This document shows positions 43,827 through 55,302 of a DNA stretch of 64,000 nt, piece after piece. This DNA is from Phycomyces blakesleeanus NRRL 1555(-) (lineage: Eukaryota > Mucoromycota > Mucoromycetes > Mucorales > Phycomycetaceae): the NCBI RefSeq assembly GCF_001638985.1, contig NW_017265154.1, forward strand, positions 496,001 through 560,000. The letters run 5' to 3'. A program made the position numbers and the translations under genes. Under the pieces are notes generated by a model, which ran no database searches, had not been told where the DNA came from, and saw only the letters and a list, made by a program, of their open reading frames with translations. The stretch's first letter is position 1; the number at the start of each line of letters is the position of its first letter.

Positions 43827-46800
43827 TTAGAACCGTAAATTACAGCGGTAGTGATTGAATACGTGCTCTTTCAAGGCTAGTCTTAATTCCTCCACTTCAG
43901 CACGCCATGACTGTGGATCGGTTCCTTGGGCAGCTACATTGGACACCTGATCAAGGGACAAAACAACCAACCGAGCCTTATCCAAATCCTTGTTGTGAGC
44001 AAGCTTCATCACAAATTCCGTCAATAGTCTGATATTCTCAGGCGTTCTCTCCCATGTTTTTAAAAGCACACGAATGTCCCGAATATCTGTCAACCCCATC
44101 AATTTAGGCTCACAAAAACTAGGTCGTGTCTCAACATCAGCTGGTGTATGCTTCTTCTATATACGTTTTTTTTGACATGCCCACACACACACACACACAC
44201 ACACACAGATAAACGTACATATGCCCATTGTATCTCCATGTGAGTCTCTTGTATTGTTCCATACTTCATCTTCCTGTCAATTTACCTTGACATCTGATCT
44301 GCTGGTGTTCTTTTGACGGTTCTTTTTTCTCCTTTCATTTTCTAATATTTCCTCTCTTATATCTGTCTCACATAATACAATGTATTTATATTAGCCGAAT
44401 ATAATATAAAACAAGATTATTATTTTTTGCCTATTTTTACTGTTAAATTATTATTATTATTATTACTATTATAGCTATGCTCCTTTTATACCTGCAGGCA
44501 ACTCGTTTACGGCTGACATATCTAGCGGTGCATCTTCGTCTTCATAATAATTACGCGAAAACATTTGGGTTAATGTATTTTTGGTTGTGCCGCCTGCCGT
44601 AGTCCTGTTTCTTGATTCTTTTTGAAATTTATTTTCAGTTTCAAAATCTCGATGATTTATCTTGAGCTTCTTGTCGTGATGTTCGTGTATCTGACCATAC
44701 TGTTTGAGGATCTGTTGTTGCATCTCAGTCGAAAGAGCCAATAACATCGTAGGATCAAGTTGTGACCATGGAGGTAGGTCAGAAAACGAAGGCTGGTCTA
44801 GTATATCGTTGTCTGGCACCGGTGATACATACAGCTCAGATGTTTCTGAATGCCCCATCGCCGCTGTTGATGACCCACCAATGCACTCGGGCCGGTTCTC
44901 AGACCATGTTGGGGTATTGACGGCCGAGCTTGTGCCTTCTTTCTCCATAAACACCACTTTGTAAGCATCAGAAATCTCAAGTCTCGTGGATTCCGGAAGT
45001 TGTATAAACACATCCCTGTCTACCATCTACAGCAAAAATTAGAATATGTATTATAACTATAATAACATTTTTTTTCTTGTTACCATAGATGACTTTTCTT
45101 TTTCATAAACTGTCGTATTCTCGTCATTTTTTGTCTTGCCTAGACTCCTTGAAGCAACAGGTTCTGTATTTAATGGCACAGCACCAAAGAACTGTGTTTT
45201 ATCTAAACGATCATAAAACACAAGCCATAATTGTAAGAATATTCGTTTTATCAACCAAACATAGGCTTCATCCCATTTTTTTTTAAAAAAAACAAAACAA
45301 AACAAAACAAAAAAAAACAAAAAAACTTGCCCGAAACTGAAGCGGCTTCAAGCTTTTGTATTTGGATTCCTACACCTATGTTCAAGTAAGATTCTTATTA
45401 GCATTTGTATATATACATATCAATATTGGGCAAAAATTATTCACAGACCTCGCACATCACTCGGAGTGAAATTGAGCTGTTTGTACAAATTCCATGCATT
45501 TTTTGCAATAACTTGATTATCATCAGTAGCCCGCGGTAGAACAGTTGATCTCGAGAAAGTGTCACAATCACCATATCCAAGATACTTAAGAGGTGCACCT
45601 GAGCCTAACTTACGACGCATAATCTACAAAAAAAACGTTTTAGATTGGGGTAGTTAATCAAATGTATATAGTTGGCTTTACTACACCTTTTCTTTTTTTA
45701 AAAAAAAAACTCACTTTGAGTGTAATTGACCTTCCTTTCATTTGTTGAGAGTCGAGACGTTCGCTAACCTCTTTTGCAAGGTCATCGATAAAAGTCTACA
45801 GATATTATTGATAAAGATAATCTCTTTTTTTTTTTGGTTTGCACTAAAAGCTGAATTTGGGGTGCTATTTGTTTTCAATGATTTACTTTTGCCTTTTCTT
45901 CGTTTTCAAATCGAATACCCCACTATATGTATACATAAAAAGGAATCATAATTAGTCCTTATTTCAATAAAGTGTTTTTAAGCTTCGAGTTTAAGCCTTA
46001 ATTTCTTACATTAACTTCGGCACTCACGGACTGGCGTGTAGGATGCGTAGAAAGGAGCCGATCGTCAATTCCTTTTGAGAAATTGTGGAGAGTCTGCCCA
46101 ATTTTTGTACCAAAGTTTGCTTGTAGGTTACTTAATGGAACTAGGGCAAGATCTTTTACTATCCGGACACCCTAGCCATATGAACTTATGATTAATTGGA
46201 GAATCTTGTTTATCGAGTATAATACTTACCATCTCATATAATTTACTTTTCATTGCTCGACCCACCTAAAAGAAAAAAAGCCATATACCATATTATTAAC
46301 TTTTTCTTATTCAGTACTTTTAAGTAGCGAGGAAGTGGATAAGTTGTTTTTCTTACTCCAGGAAGATCAGTTACTTCGATTGAGCTCAATAGATCCTGAA
46401 TTTGATCAAGACCACAGATATATTGTCCATTTGGTTTAGCACGTCTGTTAGCCAATCTAAAAGAAAAGAAAGAAAGGAACGGATAAACAGACCACTTTAT
46501 ATGCAATGACTGTGTAAGCATCCATAATACCTTGCAATAAGAATGTTAGGTCCTACTCCAACACTCGTATTACACCCAGTCTTGCTCCGAATCTTATCCC
46601 TGATCTGTGTAGCCAAGTCCATTTCTTGGCCCGTGCCCGGTTGTGTAACGTGAGAGGCAACCTCTAATAAAGCTTCATCCACACTAACTGCTTGTATTTC
46701 ATCTGCATACTCAAAAATAATCTGTTTCTCGGCAGAGCCACATATTAATACTTATATGAATCGTATGGCCCAACTTACTTGATAGAATGTATCTGACACG

Positions 46801-48473
46801 GCTTTGTATTTTTCAAATTCATACCTTGAAAGAGAGAAAGAGAGATAGAGACAAAAGTATTGGTGGATATGATAAAAAAAAATAGTTGATATTTATACCA
46901 AAATAATAATAAAACAAAAAAAAGGTACTTACGGTACTGATTGAAGCTCTGGACACTTTATCTTGGCCGTACTCATCCTGTGCAATACAGGGATCCATAA
47001 ATATTTCATGTATATCTATTAAAGAGCTTGTCTGTTTTGAACAAAAATAAATAAAAGTAAAATAAACTTACATCATTCCATTGTGAATGCCAAACTGTCT
47101 TGCAATATAATTACAGGAAGCTATTATAATATTAGTGAAGAAGCCGTTAACAGTTAGATTCTGGAGTTGGGTATTGTCTACTGGAGTAGTTACCAATCTC
47201 GCTAGACGAATCATCTTTGGCTCCTTTGGAATGAGCCACAGCCACCTATAAGAGAAAAAAAGAAGCAATCTTATTATTCTATGCAACACAATAGTTTAAT
47301 ATTCAAAGTATCTCTTACCGGTCGATCTTTAAGATGGGGTCTATCCAAGAGACTCACAGACGCAAAGAATGCGTCAAAATCAATATGCCTAAAAACAATA
47401 ATATAACCGACATAAATTCTCTTTAGGAGACCTAATGATAAAGACCTAACTTTGCATTTGATCTTACATGACTACACGATGGTTTTCTGGACGTTTTCCC
47501 TTTTTATTTCGACCTTTAAAGCCTGCATTCTCCAGGTTCCATCGGCGCACCTTATCTTTCAGCTCTTCCTTCCACGCCGAGAGGTGATGTAATCGAGAGT
47601 TTTTATAATAATTCTTGATAATATCAGGATGCGTATCATGGTCTTCATCCAAAGATTTGTTATTTTTGTCTTTCTGTGATATGATTGTATTTATCTGTAC
47701 TGGCGATACACTCTCTATAACAGTTTCTCTTTCTTCTTCTTCACGCTTTCTTTTTTCCCCTTGCTCAGTTTCTTTTACAGGTTCATTCTGTTCCATTGTG
47801 CTTTGATCTTCTGGACCTTTTGAGAATCCAAGACGATAATGTGTCCACGGTAATAGTCGCCCGGCGGCAATAGAATCCGTGACCCAGCTTGGATCAACCA
47901 CTTTATAATTCCTATGATAATACCACAGGTCTAGCTATTTAATTGCCTTGACCTAAACTATGGTAATCCTTTTTTTTTTTGACCTTTGATCTCGTATATA
48001 TCCATCTATCTAGGTTCTCACCTCAATGATTCTATTTTTGCATTAGTCAAAGTAGTGGCTAATATGTGTGTTACTGACGATTTTTTTACTAAAATAGACA
48101 TAAAGAATATGAGCCCACATTATCCACAAAAAAAAACACACACACACACACAAAAACATGCATTAATATTAATATCTAATGTCAACTTACAGTGCTGTTG
48201 GTAGTCTCCGCCATGTTCTAATATGTGCCTTCTTAGTTCACTTTGAGGTGCATATCCATTGACATAAATGGATATCCCTTTAAACAACTGCGGACGTTCC
48301 TGGCTTGCCTGCAAGACACTGTTAAAGAAAATATAAAAGGTCACTCTTGTTTCCTTTACAATTCTTCTCCTTCTAACTCACACTTTGTCTTCTTGTTGCT
48401 TGAGTTTGAGCTCTTTGTTCCTAATGTACTTTTGTACTTGTCCGAATTGAATGGCATCATAGGGATCTGACAT
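43827..48473 (-). CDS. REV1: DNA repair polymerase/deoxycytidyl transferase REV1
   Basis: About 14 exons. The start at 48473 gives MSDPYDAIQFGQVQKYIRNK, which precedes the BRCT domain (LFKGISIYVNGY, ELRRHILEHGGDY; exons 48318-48191, 48088-48022 and the start of 47911). The Y-family polymerase core follows: HIDFDAFFASVSLLDRP at about 47390 with the metal Asp, SVDEALLEVASHV near 46685 with the catalytic Asp-Glu, GCNTSVGVGPN, and a little-finger region to about 45450. A ubiquitin-binding motif lies near 45000 (FIQLPESTRLEISDAY), with a second LPPW-type motif near 44800. The last exon, 44156-43827, is the Rev1 C-terminal domain, which docks other translesion polymerases. REV1 inserts C opposite abasic and damaged bases. 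Domain order is complete. Exon ends in 47300-45000 are approximate. Confidence 0.93.
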
Positions 48474-48768
48474 GACGAACAGTTTTTTTTTATTTGTCCA
48501 CGAAATACTAAAAAAAGGTCAAGTAAATTCAACTACCGAAATTCCAATTTTAGAATGCTCAAGAAAAGAAAAAGGGAAAAAAAATGAGGCAAGTGGGAAC
48601 AGTGGAGTCTAGGTTGGGCGTTGACACTGTGATCCGGCTTTCTACGTCACTGGAAGTTAATAAAAGACTCGTGCTAAGCTAAGCCTAAACTCGCTGGGGA
48701 TAGCTTCTTCTCCTCCCTTTATTTTATCTATTTTTTTTTTACATATATATATATATATTACTTTCGGC
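48474..48768. promoter_or_regulatory. Shared intergenic region between divergent REV1 and STIMATE-like genes
   Basis: Only 295 bp separate the two start codons. The region contains a TA run at 48742-48758, 11 bp from the plus-strand ATG, and a TTTTTTTTT tract near 48483. Divergent control is likely from the spacing; no specific factor site was identified. Confidence 0.4.
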
Positions 48769-50004
48769 ATGCTGGTGTACAGAGATCTGCCAGCTGAGGA
48801 TGGTGATGAATCCCAGGCGGGATGCAAGCTGATGGATGGATTCGCCATCTTTATTCAATTATGTCTAGCCACAGCTGCATTTTCAACGCTTGTCTTGAAA
48901 CGCCAAAGAGAAAAGCCACAACGGCCAGTACGCATTTGGTAAATACTTATTTCTTTTCTATGTTCGTTTTATTTTAGCTCTGTTTCTGTCAATCTCTTTC
49001 ATTCTGACAATGCAGAAAATTTTAGGGCATTTGACGTTAGCAAGCAACTTGTCGGTGGAATCGTCATCCATTCACTGAATGTAGTAGCTGCTTATATATT
49101 TGGCGCTAACCCAGATGGAGAACAGTCAAACCCATGTGTGTGGTAAGGTTGGATAATAAGGGACCTTAATTGGAGAACAATAGGAAAAAAAGAAAAGTCT
49201 GTGTGGCTGTGTGGCTGTGCGTTATGTGGTATTCATTATTACCACTGTATAGGTATTTTTTGAATATCTTGGTAGACACGACTTTGGGGGTTGTTATTCT
49301 TTGGCTCATCCTGTCAGGATTTAAACACATCACCTCGTACTTTAGTTGGACCGGATTTGAGAGTGGTGTGTATGGAAACCCGCCCATGTCGAATCAGCTT
49401 AAACAATGGGGAAAACAGCTGGTGCTGTATATTTTAAGTCTGGTGTTGATGAAATTCGTCGTCGTACTACTCTTTCACCTTTGTCCTTGGATATCAGACT
49501 TTGGAAGATGGGTATTACAGTGGACATTAGGAAATTATAAGCTACAGGTGGTCTTTGTGATGTTAATGTAAGCTTCTTTATTTTATTTTTATATAAAGAG
49601 AAAATAAGGTGGAAATACACATCTTGGTACAAAGACTAACACCCTAAATTTCCCAATCTATTAGATTCCCTTTGGTGATGAACATAATGCAATTCTGGAT
49701 TGTCGATACCATTGTAAAGCACAAATCGGACAAAAAGCCTATTCGATTATCTCGAGACGAAGAAGATGCAGAGAACCTGTTATCAGAAGAAGGAGAGGAT
49801 GATAATGGCCGTCGTGGCTCTTCTTTTGGCCTATTACAAGTACACGAAACAGACAGTCAGGAGGCTCTTTTATCAGCTAAAGATCTCACGGATGATGATC
49901 CCTCAAAAAATTTACCATTCACAGCCGTCCATGAATCACGGTCAAGTAGAGACTTTGAACCTCTTGCAAAGTCTACGCCCCATCCTTCTCAAACCACTCC
50001 TTAA
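48769..50004 (+). CDS. STIMATE/TMEM110-like multi-pass membrane protein
   Basis: Exons 48769-48938, 49026-49142, 49253-49567 and 49665-50004 join to 313 residues. The family pattern is visible: CKLMDGFAIFIQLCLATAAF, KRQREKPQRPVRIWAFDVSK, NPCVWYFLNILVDTTLGV, then hydrophobic helices around LVLYILSLVLMKFVVVLLF and VFVMLIFPLVMNIMQFWIVD. The tail is acidic and Ser-rich and ends near TTP. Animal STIMATE sits at ER-plasma membrane contacts and promotes STIM calcium signalling; fungal members are vacuolar/ER membrane proteins of less certain role. Every intron interrupts a Trp or Ile codon cleanly. Family assignment is strong, function only by homology. Confidence 0.88.
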
Positions 50005-50288
50005 ATATCCCTTTTCTTTATCTTTATCTTTTCTTTCTTTCTCTTTTTAAACCAAAAAAGAAAGGGAAAAAGCATTGATTTCATCCCTCGTCTTAAAAAA
50101 TTCTCTCTCATCCCCATCATCGACATTATCATACAAATCATATTTGTCAATCATCTCCTTTGCTTCATTCTTTACATCCAAAGCAATAAACATAGAGTTA
50201 TTTCTTTTTTTTAAAAAAAAAACAAAAGGTGGCATATTATGAAATTTGTCTAAAAATGAATGAAGAGGAAAAATAATAGTAAAATGAA
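50005..50288. other. Convergent 3' flanks
   Basis: Pyrimidine-rich end of the STIMATE-like gene meets the end of the THI20-like gene. It contains a T8A10 tract at 50205-50222. Confidence 0.5.
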
Positions 50289-52460
50289 TTATAAGCAGTG
50301 GAGACTCATTTCCCAAAACTTAATCTCTAGTTGAGTAGCCTGCTTGAAAGTCTCGCAAACCTCTTTGAAACGAGAAACCGAAGTCGAGACACTGTGAAGA
50401 GCTAATTCTTCAAGAAGCTCTAATGAAGTTATGGGGCATTTAGTTGATGGGATTATTTAAACTTTTGTTTTTGATTCCTTACCGTTTCCAAGTGTCACAG
50501 CCTCCTGGTAAGGCTTGTCGGCATAAGTGGAAATCCAGGTCCAGTAAGGGTTTCCCTCTAATTTGTTATTAATTATTATTATTATTAAAACAAAGTAATA
50601 AATAAATAAAAAAATATATACATATATGATCAGTAACTCTTCAATGGCTTACATAAATACATACAAAGATGCATTTTATATATTATACATTACCTCTCTT
50701 GGTCTTTGGACAATTGAACAGCTTCATACCAATGTCACCATAACCTAAAAGACATGGTGCCATAGCCACTTGCAAATCTAATTGATCGCCAGTTGCACCC
50801 TTGTCCAGAACATACCGAGTGTAGGCTACATTACACACGCTCTCAGGAGTGGACAGCACTTCCTCTTCACTAATTCCCCAGTCGGTACAGTACTAATTGA
50901 AAATAAGTACAGAGTATGTTTGTTTGATTGTTTGATTGTTTGATTGTTTGGTTTTAAGCAAAAAATAATTATATGAAGTGCAAGATAATCCAACAAGCCC
51001 ATTTAACAACAACGGGAAAAAGAAACATTGCTTTACCTTGAGATGTAATTGCATTTCACCGTGAACATGCAAAACAATCTTTGCATTACGTGCACACATG
51101 TCAATATTTGGTGCTGTTCGCTTAAGATGAGTATCATTTGTCCAATTACAGTATCACCCCTTACATTTGTAGGCAGCCAAGGCAGCACTGCGAGCGTAAT
51201 GTTGCAGATACATGTAATCTTGCTTAATGTAGTGAATAAAAGATTCCTTTGGAAGAGTGCCATCTGCAATACCACGGACGAATGGGTGATCGATAAATTC
51301 GCTCCACATTCCCTTTGGAAGCGAATCTCTCAGGGCCTTTACAAAACTCTTTCTAGAACCAAGGAAATAAATTAGCGATCCACTCTCAGCAATTCTAACC
51401 AAGAAACAAACAAACAAACGGTTGTGCTCATACACATATACACATACCCAGCGTAAGGCATGCTACGGATCCCATGAAAGTGGTTGACTGGACCAGATCC
51501 CTGGCCAATATCTTCCAATGTGTCTTCGATAGCGTGCTGAATATAAGTAGTGGCATTTATAACAGCAGGCAGGACTATAATACGGCTGCATTAGATTTGT
51601 TTATTTATCTTTTGTGTTTCTATTCACCCATAGTACTTACCATCAAGACCTTTTGCCAATTCACCTGCAATAGCAGCAGAAAGAGTACATCCAGTACCGT
51701 GTGTGTTCTTGGTAGTAATATAAGGGTTTACGATTTCATAGATTTCGCCGGTCTCGGTTGTGTAGAGGACATCAACTACCACACGACAACCATCCCGATC
51801 AAAAGGCAAATGGCCGCCCTTCACCAGCACATGCTTTGTTCCTTTGGATCCAATTTGTCTTGCGGCTTCGCACATATCCTCATGTGTTTTAATTGATCCC
51901 TCGGCCTTGCCAAGGATAACTTCCGCCTCAGGTACATTTGGGGTCAAGATAAAGGTTACGGGTAATAAAAGGTCAACAAATGTCTGGACCGCATCTTTGG
52001 CCAACAAACGTGATCCACTGGTCGAAACCATTACAGGGTCTACTATGAGTTTGCTACCGGCTTTTGGGTAGTCTTGGAGGACTGACACAACGACTTTGAT
52101 TATGTCAGACGATGACAGCATGCCAGTCTTTACGACATCAGCACCAATGTCGCTTAGGACAGTTTCAAGCTGTTTTTTGACAAAGTCGACCGGCAAGTCG
52201 TGAATTCCATTTACACCGAGGGTATTTTGTGATGTCACCGAGGTCAGGACAGAGGATGCATAAACACCTAATGAAGTAAGGGTCTTGATGTCGGCCTGAA
52301 TTCCAGCCCCACTTGAAGTGTAAAGGATGTTTTACATTGTGAGGATAGAGCGTCCGGGATACATATGTGCAGTATGCTTCTATGTGTGTGTGTATGTATC
52401 TTACCCCCCACTGTCGCTTCCTGCGATAGTCAATACTTTTGGTCTAGTGGTGTTACTCAT
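50289..52460 (-). CDS. THI20: Bifunctional hydroxymethylpyrimidine (phosphate) kinase / thiaminase II (THI20-type)
   Basis: The start at 52460 gives MSNTTRPKVLTIAGSDSG; exon 1 (52460-52405) joins exon 2 (52311-51641) to restore the ribokinase-fold loop GGGAGIQADIKT. The kinase half shows GADVVKTGMLSS, LIVDPVMVSTSGSRLL, LTPNVPEAEVIL, LVKGGHLPFD and THGTGCTLSAAIA, the HMP-P kinase active-site motifs. After further exons the TenA/thiaminase II half begins (SFVKALRDSLPKGMW, HPFVRGIADGTL, FIHYIKQDYMYLQHYARSAA) and runs to the stop at 50289. The kinase phosphorylates HMP twice for thiamine synthesis, and the TenA part recovers HMP from degraded thiamine. No thiamine riboswitch was found upstream or in the introns. 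Exons in the TenA half are approximate. Confidence 0.93.
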
Positions 52461-53689
52461 TTTTTTTTAAAACAAATAAAATAAAATTAAATTAATTTTT
52501 TTTAATACAACTTAAGTAGAATGGGGTACTGGAAGTATAAAGAGATGTGACGTGTTCAAAGAAGTTCAGGCTAAATTTTGTATATTAATATTCAAAAGCC
52601 AAAATTCATAACCGAAGAAAAGAAAGAAGGACAGGCGTTTGTTTGGTCTAGATACAGATTATTCCATAAGGTCGATAGATTTTGTGTGTACAGACAACTC
52701 ACCCTGACCACCCGCTTGAGCATAAGCACAATAAGACGGTAAGAATATATCAACATGGACTAAAATTTCTGTTTTATATATACAGTATAACATACATATG
52801 TGTATATTTTGAGAGAATTATCGCTGAGCCGATATATAGCCATCGTATCTATCGATCCAACCCCTCTCTTCTACAACTTTTTCTGATCATATGCTTGGTA
52901 TCTTTCATCCTATCTATTGAGTACTGCATCCATTTTGATTACAATATATCCCCGGTACTCCTCTTTACTCGCTATTTCATTCTATAGGATATAATTGCGG
53001 CTGTTTGCTTGATAAATTGAATTGAATTTTCATGAAATTATAAGTATTATGTCTACAAACGTTAAAGTCTACAAGTCTTTACATTAATCTTTCGGCTACT
53101 TCACTTATAACAGAAATAATTCTCATCAATCCAATTTCAAATGAATCTTTTTTTTTTTTTTCAAAAAAGCTTCGAGTATCTTCATAGTAACATCTTCCCT
53201 ACTTTTTTGTTAGGTACATTACAAAATCAAAAAAAAAAAGGTTTTCTGAAGAGTTGTCCATTAGGAATTAAGTACGAGAACTCGTGTTTTTTTTTTGGCA
53301 GTGAACAGCTCGTTTGCTAACAACAATATCCATCGGCTCAACTCCTTGCTTATCAAGAGCATATCCTTGTCAATTTTTGTAAAGAAATTTGATATTTGGA
53401 CAAGATCTTTATATGTATATGTATGTATATATATTTGCACGACATCAAACTCAAAACAGCAACTTTTACTTTTCAAAATGACCCTATTTAAGCTTTGAAC
53501 AGGGGACATAACATGACTTTGTTGAAAAGTGTATTTGACCTCCGTAAATGGCCTACGTACCAAGAATCCATTGTGCACAAAATCAATTATTGAAACGATC
53601 CAATAAAATGATTATTTTAAAGAGCTGCTGAGCCCGGTACCCAAAAAAAAGGGGGATATGCGGGGACTTTTTTTCTTTTCTTTCTTTCT
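52461..53689. other. Intergenic, no gene supported
   Basis: AT-rich upstream flank of the THI20-like gene. The frames at 52682-52987 and 53261-53578 have no visible similarity. Confidence 0.45.
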
Positions 53690-53996
53690 TGGTAGATGCT
53701 TTAACAAATCAGTAACAATAAATGCAATAAATACAAGTCATAGCACTGTTAGCCAAGTGATGCTGTAGTTTAATATGTAGAGTGAAAAGGGAAGGTTAAA
53801 GGGAAACTAGGGTAAAAGGAGGAGGAGGAGGGGTGTAATAATTGGTGAGACGCCTGACTCTTGGGTCTGAGCTTGCTAAATTCGAGGTACAGGTCAAAGC
53901 CTAAACCCACCAAAGACAGATGTAAGGGGTAAAGGGTCCCCTTGTACGTGCTTAGATGTGCTTTGACTTGGACAAGGCTTTGGTTAATGCTTGACA
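53690..53996 (-). mobile_element. Possible solo LTR
   Basis: On the minus strand a purine tract, GAAGGTGGGGGGA (about 53995-54008), immediately precedes TGTCAAGCATTAACC. A polypurine tract followed by TGT is how a 3' LTR of a Ty3-type element begins. The sequence is less AT-rich than its surroundings to about 53700. The exact right end, a second LTR and a target duplication were not found, so the call is tentative. Confidence 0.3.
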
Positions 53997-54302
53997 TCCC
54001 CCCACCTTCTAGGATGTAATTAACCAAAGAATAACAAAAATTATTGAATAACAGTTATTTTTATATATAAAAATCAAATAAAAAAATAAAAAAAGACAGC
54101 CTAAACTGTACATCAAAGCATCTTATCAGATAAAGATATTTATTGATCTGATATACACAGATGCATATCTACCTGTATTTCTCATAAAGACCTGAGCCTT
54201 TTTTATTAACCCCTTCTATCTCCCTCTCAATCCCTCCCCTTTCAAGCATGTTGTTTAATTGTGTAGATATACTTTATTATCTTCATATATATTATATATT
54301 AT

Positions 54303-54386
54303 ATATTATATTATATTATATTATATTATATTATATTATATTATATTATATTATATTATATTATATTATATTATATTATATTATAT
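54303..54386. repeat. (TTATA)n microsatellite downstream of calmodulin
   Basis: About 16 nearly uninterrupted copies of the five-base unit TTATA. It lies about 50 bp beyond the calmodulin stop codon, so it may be in the 3' UTR or just past the polyadenylation site. Confidence 0.95.
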
Positions 54387-54432
54387 TTTCTCTTTTCTTT
54401 TCTTTTCTTTTCTTTCTTTTTTTTTTCTCTTT

Positions 54433-55302
54433 TTACTTGCCACCCATCATGGACTTGAACTCCTCAAAGCTAATCTGTCCATCACCGTTCTCATCAGCTT
54501 CTCTGATCATAGCATCAAGTTCTTCCTCGGACAAAGCCTCGTTGAGAGAAGCCATGACTCTGCGCAACTCCTCGCGATCAATCAAACCATTGCCATCAGC
54601 ATCAAACACCCTAAATAATTAATTATATGTTAGATTAATAAGATTTAAGTAACAGTTTTATTATTATTTGCGTATATCAATATCAATGCAATAGTTGCTT
54701 ACTTGAATGCCTCCTTGAGGTCATCGGCGTCATTATCAGTCTTGAGGTTCTTGACCAAACCCAAGAACTCTTGAAAGTCAATGGTACCATTTCCATCGGC
54801 ATCGACGTCGTTAACCTTTATTATTAGTAATATTATTTTAAATGAATATAAATAAAAGAACTTTCGTTAGACTCCAAAATATATATGTATATATATATAT
54901 TTGTTGATTTGTCGCCCTTTGTGTGCAGATAGGAAAACAAAATAAAAAATAAAAACTTCTTACCATATCCTGCAACTCTTGGTCACTGGGGTTCATTCCG
55001 AAAGAACGAAGGACAACACCGAGTTCCTTGGCACTAATGGTACCATCACCATCTTTATCAAATAATTGGAATGCCTCGCGGTATTCGGCAATCTGCTCTT
55101 CGGAAAGTTGGTCTGCCTATTATTTCAAAATGTTTTTTTTTGTTAATAAAATACACTCTACACACGTCTTTTAAAATATATATATAAATCAAGAATAACA
55201 GCAAAAAAAATAATAAAAAAATAAAAAAAATAGTACAATAAAGCACCAACAGCTGTTTTTCTTTGGTAAATATAATAATTATTTAGTTGGTGCATTTACC
55301 AT
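54433..55302 (-). CDS. CMD1: Calmodulin
   Basis: Exons 55302-55300, 55116-54964, 54815-54703 and 54610-54433 join to 148 codons plus stop. The first coding exon is only the ATG. Four EF hands are visible, with loops [36 protein letters not shown] and [12 protein letters not shown], each with full calcium ligands. The start ([17 protein letters not shown]) is typical. The sequence departs slightly from the usual in the linker ([19 protein letters not shown], where MKDTDSEEEI is common) and ends FKSMMGGK. Calmodulin is the general calcium sensor activating kinases and calcineurin. Identification is certain; the symbol follows yeast. Confidence 0.97.

Noticed and set aside
48657..48848. Alternative first exon of REV1 on the minus strand (MANPSISLHPAW...)
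   Set aside because: It is the shadow of STIMATE-like exon 1 on the other strand. The ATG at 48473 gives a sufficient REV1 N-terminus.
52405..52680. Thiamine pyrophosphate riboswitch upstream of or within the first intron of the THI20-like gene
   Set aside because: The conserved CTGAGA and the distal sensor sequences were not present on the minus strand.
54248..54622. Plus-strand frames of 119-124 codons
   Set aside because: They consist of the TTATA microsatellite plus the reverse strand of calmodulin exon 4.
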